30,582 nt of DNA, from contig JAFGJC010000032.1 of NCBI GenBank assembly GCA_016929305.1, positions 1 to 30,582 on the forward strand. Reading direction: 5' to 3'. This DNA comes from a candidate division CSSED10-310 bacterium (GTDB lineage: Bacteria > CSSED10-310 > JAFGJC01). Position numbers and translations under genes: made by a program. Shown here piece by piece: positions 23,829 to 30,582 of the stretch; the first letter of the stretch is position 1; each line of letters opens with the position of its first letter. The notes beneath the pieces are model-generated. The model was not told the origin of the DNA. It worked only from the letters and a program-made list of their open reading frames with translations, and ran no database searches.

Positions 23829-26186
23829 ATGAAAAATTCATATAATAATTTGAAATTAACTCAAGTTTTTCTTCTAATCTTTGCGGTAACGTTCAGTAAT
23901 TTCAGTTTACAGGCTGAGGTCAACAACGAACCTGCAGACAATAAACCGATTTTCTATTCCAACATCCGTGTCCTGCATCTCTCTCCTGATGCCCCGCCAG
24001 TTGATGTCTGGGTAAACAAACAGTTCATCGCGGTTAAAGACCTGGGATTCTTGGAGGGAACAGAATATTTTGAGATTCAATCGGGTTTATACACGTTTGA
24101 TTTATCGCCTGCTAACACCAGCATAAAAGAAACCGTCCTGACACATGATTTTATACTCAATCCCTTACAGGATTATTCCGTTTTCGCCGTCAACTATTTG
24201 ACGGATATTGAACTCTTGGCGCTTCAGGATGACAATTCCGGTTTAAAAACCAATACTATCCGTTTACGACCGGTGCATGCAGCTCCGAACGTCCCCAGTG
24301 TTGACATATGGCTCATTCCGGACAACGGCTTGCCAATACCATTATGGACAGATCTCAAATTCAGAGCATCGGGTGAGTATTTGGAAATCCCCGCGGGTGC
24401 TTATACCCTCGGATTTGATGCCAATAAAGACGCGTCGCCTGATATTGTTTTTGATTTACCTGCTATTCCTGAAGGTACTATTGCTAACGTTTTCGCTGTA
24501 AACAACGAGCAGGGAAATGTTTTTCTCGTTGCTCATCTCCAGAATGGAACTACTGTAAACATCTATCCCCGCCAAGAAGTTTCCAGAGTTCGAGTTGTTC
24601 ATCTTTCTCCCGATGCCCCCCCGGTAGACGTCTGGCTTGATAAATCAGATCCTATCGTATCAAACGTGCACTTTGGGCAAGGGTCTGAATATCTCACTCT
24701 GAATGCAAAAGCGGCGACCTTTGATATCGCTCCAGCAGGAACACATCCCAAAGAAAGTGTGCTTTCATTTAACGATATTATGCTTGATCCCGATACTGAT
24801 TACACGGCGGTTGCCTATAATTTTCTGAATGATCTCAGCGGTTTGGCCATGGTAGACGATAATAGTGCTGTGGAGCCAGGTTTTGTGCGCTTGAGAGCAG
24901 TGCATACCGCGGCCAAAGTCGGTTCGGTTGATATTCTATTACTTCAGAACATTTCTCCACCTGTTATTCTCTGGCCAAACCTAAAATTGGGAGACGTTGG
25001 AGATTACATTGAGGTCCCGGCAAAAGCTTACACGATTGGATTTGATGTGAATACTGATGGAAAGCCGGATGTTATCTATGATATTCCGTCACTTCCATCC
25101 GGTGATATCCTCAATATTTATGCCGTTCAGGATGAATCTCAATCCGTGTTTCTCCTTGCCCAGACTCAGGATAACACTTTTATGAAAATTAATGCTCGAA
25201 GAGAACCGGCGACTCTACGGGTAGTACATCTATCGCCCGACGCACCGCCAGTTGATGTATACAACGGTTTGGACGATAAAATCGCTAGCGATGTATCTTT
25301 CACCGAAGGAACCTCCAGTATTCCAGTAAATGACGGTGTTAACGAATTCCTGTTTTTCCCCTCAGGAGTCGATACCAAAGAACCCATACTAAAAACGGGA
25401 CCTGTTTTTCTGAAATCTGAAAAGACTTACTCTGCTGTGGCTTATGGAACGGCATCCGACCTTCAGGCAATTCTGCTTGAAGATGACATCAGCTCCCTTA
25501 ACGATGGCTATACACGAATCAGAGCCATTCACACGGCATGGGGTGTTGGAAAGGTTGACATCTGGAACGTTGCGGATTTCGGGATTCCGGCATTACTCTG
25601 GTCGAGTCTAGAATTTGGACAGGCCGGTAAATCGCTGGATGTTCCGGCATCATCATATTCCATAGGTTTCGATGTTGATGCAGACAAAAATGTTGACCTC
25701 CTCTTTGACCTCCCTAAGTTGCTTCCCGGAACGATCATTAACATTTTCGCAGTCACCGATAAGTATGGATCCCCGCTTCTGATCCTTCAACTGCCTGAAG
25801 AGAAAACGGTTCGATTGGATCCCAGATCTTTGGTTACCGTCGAAGACATCACGTTAAGAACACCTGCTGAAATCTTTCCCGGAGATATTTTCAGCATTGA
25901 TGCTGAGGTTTTGAACAGCGGAGAGAGTGGGCATGTTGCGTTTGTAGCTGTTTTGGATCTGGGTAATGGAAATTTTCGTTTCTTTCCGAATTGGACCGAC
26001 ACCTTCGATTATCTTCCCATTCAACTTGAAACCGGTCAAACTGCAATATCCGTTATCCCAGAACTCGTCTGGCCGGATTCGGAACTTTTAGACCCGTTTA
26101 CTCTGACTGTGATATCTACGGTTATACATCCGGACACCTCAAGAATCATTGGCCCGATAGAAAATGCCACAATTGCGCTCTATTAA
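23829..26186 (+). CDS. Secreted protein with three DUF4397 repeat pairs
   Basis: A 785-residue exported protein. The signal peptide (about 1-32) ends after LQA. Six half-repeats begin near residues 46, 144, 254, 353, 463 and 562. They alternate in two kinds: A units start RVxHLSPDAPPVDVW and B units RxRxVHxA...VDIW, so the protein is three A-B pairs of about 209 residues. DUF4397 domains are beta-rich and common in secreted proteins of unknown function. A C-terminal module (about 669-785) with PGDIFSIDAEVLNSG and GNFRFFPNW resembles the end of the C25 peptidase at 11029. ATG 23829 is preceded by GGGAGG. An in-frame TTG at 23730 lies at the predicted transcription start and cannot be used. Its own promoter and terminator make it a separate unit. 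A structural or binding surface role is inferred. Confidence 0.88.
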   Translation: MKNSYNNLKLTQVFLLIFAVTFSNFSLQAEVNNEPADNKPIFYSNIRVLHLSPDAPPVDVWVNKQFIAVKDLGFLEGTEYFEIQSGLYTFDLSPANTSIKETVLTHDFILNPLQDYSVFAVNYLTDIELLALQDDNSGLKTNTIRLRPVHAAPNVPSVDIWLIPDNGLPIPLWTDLKFRASGEYLEIPAGAYTLGFDANKDASPDIVFDLPAIPEGTIANVFAVNNEQGNVFLVAHLQNGTTVNIYPRQEVSRVRVVHLSPDAPPVDVWLDKSDPIVSNVHFGQGSEYLTLNAKAATFDIAPAGTHPKESVLSFNDIMLDPDTDYTAVAYNFLNDLSGLAMVDDNSAVEPGFVRLRAVHTAAKVGSVDILLLQNISPPVILWPNLKLGDVGDYIEVPAKAYTIGFDVNTDGKPDVIYDIPSLPSGDILNIYAVQDESQSVFLLAQTQDNTFMKINARREPATLRVVHLSPDAPPVDVYNGLDDKIASDVSFTEGTSSIPVNDGVNEFLFFPSGVDTKEPILKTGPVFLKSEKTYSAVAYGTASDLQAILLEDDISSLNDGYTRIRAIHTAWGVGKVDIWNVADFGIPALLWSSLEFGQAGKSLDVPASSYSIGFDVDADKNVDLLFDLPKLLPGTIINIFAVTDKYGSPLLILQLPEEKTVRLDPRSLVTVEDITLRTPAEIFPGDIFSIDAEVLNSGESGHVAFVAVLDLGNGNFRFFPNWTDTFDYLPIQLETGQTAISVIPELVWPDSELLDPFTLTVISTVIHPDTSRIIGPIENATIALY

Positions 26187-26214
26187 GCGCATTGTATTTC
26201 CGTGAAGATTTTTC

Positions 26215-26244
26215 AGCTGGCACCAAGAGGTGCCAGCTTTTTTT
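26215..26244 (+). terminator. Intrinsic terminator after the DUF4397 gene
   Basis: AGCTGGCACC (26215-26224) pairs perfectly with GGTGCCAGCT (26229-26238) around the loop AAGA, and a run of Ts extends to 26244. This is a textbook rho-independent terminator, 28 bases after the stop. Confidence 0.95.
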
Positions 26245-26246
26245 AT

Positions 26247-26275
26247 TTGACGTCACTTCATGAATTTTCTAACGT
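26247..26275 (+). promoter_or_regulatory. Possible promoter of the DUF302 gene
   Basis: TTGACG (26247-26252) is 17 bases from TAACGT (26270-26275). The -35 is good and the -10 poor. The 8-base palindrome TGACGTCA (26248-26255) overlaps the -35. It lies directly after the terminator. Confidence 0.3.
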
Positions 26276-26325
26276 GAACTCAACGAAAGTACCAATTATC
26301 TTCGATACAAAAGGAGAAAATAAAA

Positions 26326-26709
26326 ATGTATTATATCAGTAAAACGGTGAGTGTTCCTTTTGATCGAGCCATCGAACGTCTTATCGAAGCATTGGCTGAA
26401 CATGGGTTCGGAATACTTTCGGACATCGATGTAACGGCTAAAATGAAGGAAAAACTGAATATCGATTTTCATAATTACCGTATATTAGGCGCGTGCAACC
26501 CGAAACTTGCTTATTCTGCGCTTCAGCAAGAAGATAAAATCGGTGTTATGCTTCCATGTAATGTTATCGTTCAAGAACTTGGTCCTAACGACACAGAGAT
26601 CGCCGCTGTAGATCCGATTGCTTCGATGTCCTCTGTTAAAAATCCCAAACTACTTGATATCGCAAAAACCGTGAAAAAACTTTTAGAAGAAACGGTTATC
26701 AGCATGTAG
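26326..26709 (+). CDS. DUF302 family protein
   Basis: A 127-residue cytoplasmic protein of the DUF302 family. Typical parts are the N-terminal YYISKTVSVPFDRAIERLIEAL, GFGILSDIDVTAKMKEKLNIDF, YRILGACNPKLAYSALQQEDKIGVMLPCNVIV and AVDPIASM. The conserved CNP and LPCN cysteines are both present. The function of the family is not established, although it often accompanies stress-related genes. AAAAGGAG lies 9 bases before the ATG. The CpcT-like gene follows after about 47 bases on the same strand and with no terminator between, so they are probably one transcript. Confidence 0.92.
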   Translation: MYYISKTVSVPFDRAIERLIEALAEHGFGILSDIDVTAKMKEKLNIDFHNYRILGACNPKLAYSALQQEDKIGVMLPCNVIVQELGPNDTEIAAVDPIASMSSVKNPKLLDIAKTVKKLLEETVISM

Positions 26710-26756
26710 ATGTTTTGAATTTGACTTTATGATTACCGGTATACAGGAGGTTGATG

Positions 26757-27419
26757 ATGAAGAACTTAACCAGATTTTTCTTAATGCTTTCATGTTGTTT
26801 TTTCGCATTTTCCTGCCTTCCGAGATCCTCAACGGATATTGAACCTGTCGTTTCATCAGATTTAAATCTACTGATGGATTGGATGACCGGTTATTTCAGT
26901 AGCCTTGAGCAATCCAAATCAGATCCTGATTACTTGGAAATACAGCTGCATATGATTCAGATTTGGCCAGAAAGAACAGATGGATATTGGATTTATGTTG
27001 AACAAGCTCTTGCCGGTCACCTGCCATATCGACAGAGGATTTATCATGTTACCCAGCCGGGAAACATGATTTTTCAGAGTCAGGTATATAATATCGAAGA
27101 ACCATTAAGGTTTGCCGGCGAGTGGGAAAATCAGAATCCAATGCAGTCATTGCTTTTCGAGTCGTTAATCCCGCGTGACGGATGCGAAATCATCATGAAG
27201 AAAAAAGGTGACCTCTTCATCGGCAGCACTCTGGCTGAACAATGCGGAAGTGACTTGAGGGGTTCAAGCTATGCCACCTCGGAAGTTACCATATCCGCCA
27301 ATAAACTTGAGAGTTGGGATCGAGGTTTCGATAACGCGCATCAACAGGTATGGGGAGCAGAAAAAGGTGGATACGTTTTCGATAAAATCGAAAACTATCC
27401 CGTAAAAACCCACAATTAG
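26757..27419 (+). CDS. CpcT/CpeT-like lipoprotein
   Basis: A 220-residue protein with a signal peptide and a probable lipidated Cys (CFFAFSCLPRS, about Cys20). The mature part matches the CpcT/CpeT pattern: LLMDWMTGYFSSLEQSKSD, IQIWPERTDGYWIYVEQAL, LPYRQRIYHV, then FAGEWENQN and RDGCEIIMKKKGDLFIGS. In cyanobacteria the family attaches bilins to phycobiliproteins. Lipidated versions in other bacteria have no known bilin partner. I see no phycobiliprotein or bilin gene here, so a different ligand is likely. ATG 27-257 base choice: AGGAGG at 26745-26750 is 6 bases from ATG 26757 (3 from ATG 26754). Its stop is 9 bases from the stop of the convergent Mrp gene. Confidence 0.85.
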   Translation: MKNLTRFFLMLSCCFFAFSCLPRSSTDIEPVVSSDLNLLMDWMTGYFSSLEQSKSDPDYLEIQLHMIQIWPERTDGYWIYVEQALAGHLPYRQRIYHVTQPGNMIFQSQVYNIEEPLRFAGEWENQNPMQSLLFESLIPRDGCEIIMKKKGDLFIGSTLAEQCGSDLRGSSYATSEVTISANKLESWDRGFDNAHQQVWGAEKGGYVFDKIENYPVKTHN

Positions 27420-27428
27420 ATTCCTGAT

Positions 27429-28640
27429 TTAATGATCGCAAATGTTAGTTCCGGTGTTTAATGTCCCATTCAAATAAGCTGTAACGATATCTCTGAGTTC
27501 CAGCGATTCAGCGCCAGTCACCACCTCAATCCCCGCTTGAGAAAAAAGACTGACAGCACGTTGCCCCATGCCTCCAGCAATCACTATATCGACATTCTGT
27601 TCTTTTAACCACCTCGGGAGAACGCCTGGCTCGTGTTGTGGCGGCGTTTTTGTTTCGGTTGAAATAATCTCTTTTGCTCCGCGATTTACACTGAAAATAG
27701 CAAATTCCTGACAATGCCCAAAATGCAAACATAGTTTTCCATTGGCAGAGGGTATCGCCAACCGTGTTTCAGACCCGGAGTGTGCTATATCTATATCAGC
27801 GGGTTGTTGATTTTTTTTACTTTCCATAATCTTCTCCACAATTGCATCAAAGGCTTTTTTTGCTGGAAACTTTTCCGGGGAATTAAGATAAAACGTACCC
27901 TCATCGGTTGAAATGACGATTTGCGGATCAATGGGAATATTTCCAAGAAACGTAACGTTCAACTGCTCAGCCATCTCACGCCCGCCGCCGATTTTGAAAA
28001 TATCGGTTTGTTTTCCACAATGAGGGCAAACATAGCCGCTCATGTTTTCAACGACTCCGACAATGGGTATTTCCAATTTGCTGCAGAATTGAATGCACCG
28101 GCGCACATCGGATACGGCAAGTTGTTGAGGAGTGGTAACAATTACAGCTTCTCCATCAGGTTTAAGAAGTTGAGCTATTGATAATGGTTCGTCTCCTGTC
28201 CCGGGAGGAGAATCAATGATTAAATAGTCAAGGTCACCCCAGACAACATCTCTTAAAAACTGCATAATAACATTATATTTCAGGGGACCGCGCCAGATGA
28301 CGGCATCATCGCTGCTGGCCGTGAAAAATCCGATGGAAATAACCTTAAGATTGTCGCCAGTTTGAACTGGGAGTATTCCTTCAGAAGAACCCTGTATCTT
28401 GCTCTGTTCCAGTCCCATTATTTTGGGAATGCTCGGGCCATGCACATCGATATCCAGCAAGCCGACCCGGAAATTTTTTGCAGCCAGAGCGGCAGCCAGA
28501 TTTGCTGCAACTGTACTTTTACCGACACCACCCTTTCCAGACAAGATCATAATTTTTCGACCGACATGACTCATCTTTTCTGAAATTTTCATTTTATCGG
28601 CCATTTGATTGTTACCCGCCATTGATTTATTGCCATTCAT
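27429..28640 (-). CDS. mrp: MrpORP-like ATPase: Mrp/NBP35 domain with NifX/NifB-type C-terminus
   Basis: A 403-residue fusion. The P-loop ATPase has Walker A SGKGGVGKST (34-43), IIDSPPGTGDEPLS and the CPHC motif (YVCPHCGKQ) that binds an Fe-S cluster at the dimer interface. It is expected to carry and transfer Fe-S clusters. From about residue 300 a dinitrogenase iron-molybdenum-cofactor domain follows: LAIPSANGKLCLHFGHCQEFAIF, then IVIAGGMGQRAVSLFSQAGIEVVTGA. This order matches the MrpORP proteins of Desulfovibrio-type anaerobes. The N-terminus is Met/Asn/Lys-rich and lacks the cysteine motif of some relatives. ATG 28640 has AAGGAG 7 bases upstream, and the gene starts 18 bases after the ferredoxin-ATPase stop. 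Confidence 0.93.
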   Translation of the reverse strand: MNGNKSMAGNNQMADKMKISEKMSHVGRKIMILSGKGGVGKSTVAANLAAALAAKNFRVGLLDIDVHGPSIPKIMGLEQSKIQGSSEGILPVQTGDNLKVISIGFFTASSDDAVIWRGPLKYNVIMQFLRDVVWGDLDYLIIDSPPGTGDEPLSIAQLLKPDGEAVIVTTPQQLAVSDVRRCIQFCSKLEIPIVGVVENMSGYVCPHCGKQTDIFKIGGGREMAEQLNVTFLGNIPIDPQIVISTDEGTFYLNSPEKFPAKKAFDAIVEKIMESKKNQQPADIDIAHSGSETRLAIPSANGKLCLHFGHCQEFAIFSVNRGAKEIISTETKTPPQHEPGVLPRWLKEQNVDIVIAGGMGQRAVSLFSQAGIEVVTGAESLELRDIVTAYLNGTLNTGTNICDH

Positions 28641-28658
28641 TCAGCAACTCCTTATCGA

Positions 28659-29558
28659 TCAGGAATGTTCATTTAGTATTAAATTCAGCGCATTTGAAAT
28701 TTCTTTAATTTCACTCGACACTCGCGATTCAGGTAATTCCGTAATACTTTTTCGCTGAATTTGAGCTTTTGTGATCATCGTATCATAAGAAATGCAACCT
28801 TTGTAAACACAATCAACGGTATCCAGAAAACCGTTGATTTGCTGCGTGATTTCCGGATTAATATCCCACTTATTGATAATGACCGCAATGGGAATCGACA
28901 TTTGAAGCGAAAGTGCAATCACACGTTTGCAGTCATGCAGTCCTGACAGAGTGGGTTCTGTGACGACAATCGCCAGATCTGCCCCGGTCAGAGATGCAAT
29001 CACTGGGCATCCGATACCCGGTGAGCCGTCCACAAGGATCAGATTCAGTTTTTTTTCTTGAGCCACTGATTCCGCTTTTTGCCTTACGAGCGTGACAAGT
29101 TTACCGCTGTTTTCAGCACCGGGAATCAATTCGGCATGAACCATTGGACCTGTTCGTGTTCGAGAAACAAACCATTTCCCGTTATTCTCATCCTCAAATA
29201 TTATCGCTTGATACGGGCAGTTCCAATGGCAAACGCCGCATCCCTCACAACTCAATGAATTAATTTCATAGATGTTTTCCGAAAAGCGGTTCGCTTTATG
29301 TAAAGGAAGGATTGCACCATATCTGCACACGTCAAAGCATGTTCCGCAACCCCGGCAAAATTCCGGGTCAATGACTGCCGTTTTTCCCCCGGAAAAATCG
29401 TCCATTTGAATGATCTCCGGAGCCAGGATCAAGTGAAGATCCGCCGCATCCACATCACAATCCGCCACTACAAGGGGCTTCCAAATATCGGCAAAAGCTG
29501 CTACGAGACTCGTTTTCCCTGTGCCTCCCTTTCCAGATATAACAGAGACGGTTTTCAT
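28659..29558 (-). CDS. MinD-type ATPase with two [4Fe-4S] ferredoxin sites
   Basis: A 299-residue ParA/MinD-superfamily ATPase with a ferredoxin insert. Walker A is SGKGGTGKTS (8-17). The insert has CRGCGTCFDVCRYGA and CEGCGVCHWNCPYQA (about 72-125), each a complete CxxCxxCxxxC set for a [4Fe-4S] cluster. LVDGSPGIGCPVIASLTGADLAIVVTEPT is the Walker B/switch region. Pairs of such proteins sit beside ORP/Mrp genes in anaerobes and are thought to act with them in metal-cluster assembly. Its ATG overlaps the stop of the preceding paralogue (ATGA). It differs from that paralogue in detail, so the two probably form a heteromer; this is inferred. Confidence 0.93.
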   Translation of the reverse strand: MKTVSVISGKGGTGKTSLVAAFADIWKPLVVADCDVDAADLHLILAPEIIQMDDFSGGKTAVIDPEFCRGCGTCFDVCRYGAILPLHKANRFSENIYEINSLSCEGCGVCHWNCPYQAIIFEDENNGKWFVSRTRTGPMVHAELIPGAENSGKLVTLVRQKAESVAQEKKLNLILVDGSPGIGCPVIASLTGADLAIVVTEPTLSGLHDCKRVIALSLQMSIPIAVIINKWDINPEITQQINGFLDTVDCVYKGCISYDTMITKAQIQRKSITELPESRVSSEIKEISNALNLILNEHS

Positions 29559-30418
29559 CGTTGATCCCCTATGCGGCAGAACACGTCCCGAAACTCATCT
29601 GCGATATGATCAACGATTTGAATCAGAGGAATACCCCTGGAATAAGCTTCGGCAATTCTTCTGTCATCCGGTATTCGCATGATGATGGGAATGTTATTCA
29701 CGGTGCAATAATTGTCTATCTCATTATTCCCCATACCATCTCGATTGATGACAATACCAAAAGGTAAATCCAGAGTCTTTACCAGCTCCACGGCCAATTT
29801 TAAATCATTTAAGCCAAAAGGTGTCGGTTCCGTCACGAGAATCACATAATCAGCGCCATTTAACGATGCAACGACAGGGCATGAGGTCCCGGGAGGCACA
29901 TCGATAATCGTGATTCCGTTTCCATCACTGTTTTTTTTCACGGCTCTAACAACGGGCACCGGCATAGGATGGCCAACATACATTTCGCCTTGAATGTAAT
30001 CTATACTTCCGGCAGCACCCCTGCGCAGGGTTCCGATTGCTTTGGGGATTTCTGAAATTGCATTCACGGGGCAAATGAGTTTGCAACCGCCACACGAATG
30101 GCAAAGATCAGAAAAAACCAGAACGTCCTGCCGCACATCCATTATTGCATTGAATTGACAGATATCGCTGCATTTTGAGCAGTGAATGCATAGATCTGTA
30201 TTCACGCTGGGTATCAGAACCTGGACAGATTCTTCGTGGGAATAAACGGGTTTTAAAAAAATATGACCATTGGGTTCCTCAACATCGCAATCAAGAAAAC
30301 GAACACGATCGCTCTGGCTAGAAACCGCCAATGCGAGATTGACGGCAACCGTCGTCTTGCCGGTGCCGCCTTTCCCGCTGGCTACAGCTATGGTTATATC
30401 CTGAGGAAATTTCTTCAT
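29555..30418 (-). CDS. MinD-type ATPase with two [4Fe-4S] ferredoxin sites
   Basis: A 287-residue paralogue of the next gene. Walker A is SGKGGTGKTT (14-23), followed by FLDCDVEEPNGHIFLKP. Two ferredoxin sites follow: CIHCSKCSDICQFNA and CHSCGGCKLICPVNA (about 76-118). IIDVPPGTSCPVVASLNGADYVILVTEPT forms the switch region. It has the same layout as the ATPases of ORP operons. Its ATG overlaps the stop of the upstream zinc-ribbon protein and its own stop overlaps the next ATG, so the three are tightly coupled. The substrate cluster is not known. Confidence 0.93.
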   Translation of the reverse strand: MKKFPQDITIAVASGKGGTGKTTVAVNLALAVSSQSDRVRFLDCDVEEPNGHIFLKPVYSHEESVQVLIPSVNTDLCIHCSKCSDICQFNAIMDVRQDVLVFSDLCHSCGGCKLICPVNAISEIPKAIGTLRRGAAGSIDYIQGEMYVGHPMPVPVVRAVKKNSDGNGITIIDVPPGTSCPVVASLNGADYVILVTEPTPFGLNDLKLAVELVKTLDLPFGIVINRDGMGNNEIDNYCTVNNIPIIMRIPDDRRIAEAYSRGIPLIQIVDHIADEFRDVFCRIGDQR

Positions 30419-30582
30419 ATATTTTGCTTACGCGTCAATGGTCCTCCACAATCCGGACATGTCATCTGATAGCAGGGTTGTCCTCGCTGATGAGAAAACT
30501 CTTTATTGCAATTCGGGCAGAAACAAAGCCCTCCCGGTCCCAGAGCTGATCCGCCTCCGCCTCCTCGGCCGCGACCGCCGCC
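30415..30582 (-). CDS. Zinc-ribbon protein of the Mrp/ORP cluster (partial, 5' end off window)
   Basis: The last 55 codons of a minus-strand gene that runs off the right edge. It reads a Gly/Arg-rich stretch, then GGLCFCPNCNKEFSHQRG and PCYQMTCPDCGGPLTRKQNI before TGA. The pair CPNC...CPDC is a zinc-ribbon knuckle set. Small proteins with a glycine-rich N-terminal part and this ending are regular neighbours of Mrp/NifX-type genes in anaerobes; their function is unknown. The TGA overlaps the ATG of the next ATPase (ATGA). The start cannot be seen. Confidence 0.75.
   Translation of the reverse strand, partial: GGGRGRGGGGGSALGPGGLCFCPNCNKEFSHQRGQPCYQMTCPDCGGPLTRKQNI

Noticed and set aside
23829..26186. 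Mobile or recombining repeats in the DUF4397 gene
   Set aside because: The units are similar at protein level but diverged in DNA, so they are ancient domain duplications and not recent repeats.
27420..27428. Possible shared terminator between the CpcT-like and Mrp genes
   Set aside because: Only nine bases separate the two stops and no hairpin with a T-run was found.

Overview
The window looks like chromosome from a Gram-negative bacterium with an anaerobic or microaerobic, cytochrome-rich lifestyle. It carries two multiheme c-type cytochrome genes, an Mrp/ORP-type iron-sulfur ATPase cluster, secreted proteins with Sec signal peptides and lipoproteins, and membrane-lipid methyltransferases. 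The DNA is moderately AT-rich and compact, with clear Shine-Dalgarno sites. I cannot name the lineage. The MrpORP-like cluster is a habit of anaerobes such as Desulfobacterota, while the DUF4397 and gingipain-like secreted proteins with a shared C-terminal module would also suit an uncultured candidate phylum. I saw no rRNA, tRNA, CRISPR array, insertion sequence or phage gene.

Layout. Positions 10-2383 (-): two overlapping GT4-type glycosyltransferases, probably part of a polysaccharide locus that continues off the left edge. 2719-3780 (-): MutY. 3917-7635 (+): two overlapping genes for a cytochrome bd-superfamily-like membrane complex. The second subunit continues into a mono-heme cytochrome c domain, an NDLGMHC domain and seven more heme motifs. 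A DUF72 gene follows closely (7642-8511). 8562-9902 (-): class II photolyase, diverging from a DUF2784 membrane protein (10022-10393). 10423-14911 (-): an apparent operon of an octaheme cytochrome, a gingipain-like (C25) secreted protease and a DedA-type membrane protein. 15102-15377 (+): a small cupin.

15381-22677 (-): a tightly packed five-gene operon. In order of transcription it holds a CFA-like methyltransferase, an FAD oxidoreductase, a DUF1365-CFA synthase fusion, TrkA and TrkH. The first three are the core of the lipid-modifying cluster that other bacteria use in membrane or photo-oxidative stress; here they appear translationally linked to potassium uptake. Diverging from it is a SnoaL-like lipoprotein (23075-23662). 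Next come a secreted protein of six DUF4397-type half-repeats with a strong promoter and terminator (23829-26186), a DUF302 protein and a CpcT/CpeT-like lipoprotein.

27429-30582 (-): an MrpORP-like cluster. It starts with the end of a zinc-ribbon protein cut by the window edge, followed by two ferredoxin-containing MinD-type ATPases and an Mrp ATPase fused to a NifX/NifB-type (ORP) domain.

The most unusual items are the bd-like/multiheme fusion, the DUF1365-CFA fusion in a Trk-linked operon, the C-terminal module shared by two otherwise unrelated secreted proteins, and a CpcT/CpeT-family protein in a genome with no other sign of phycobilisomes in view.
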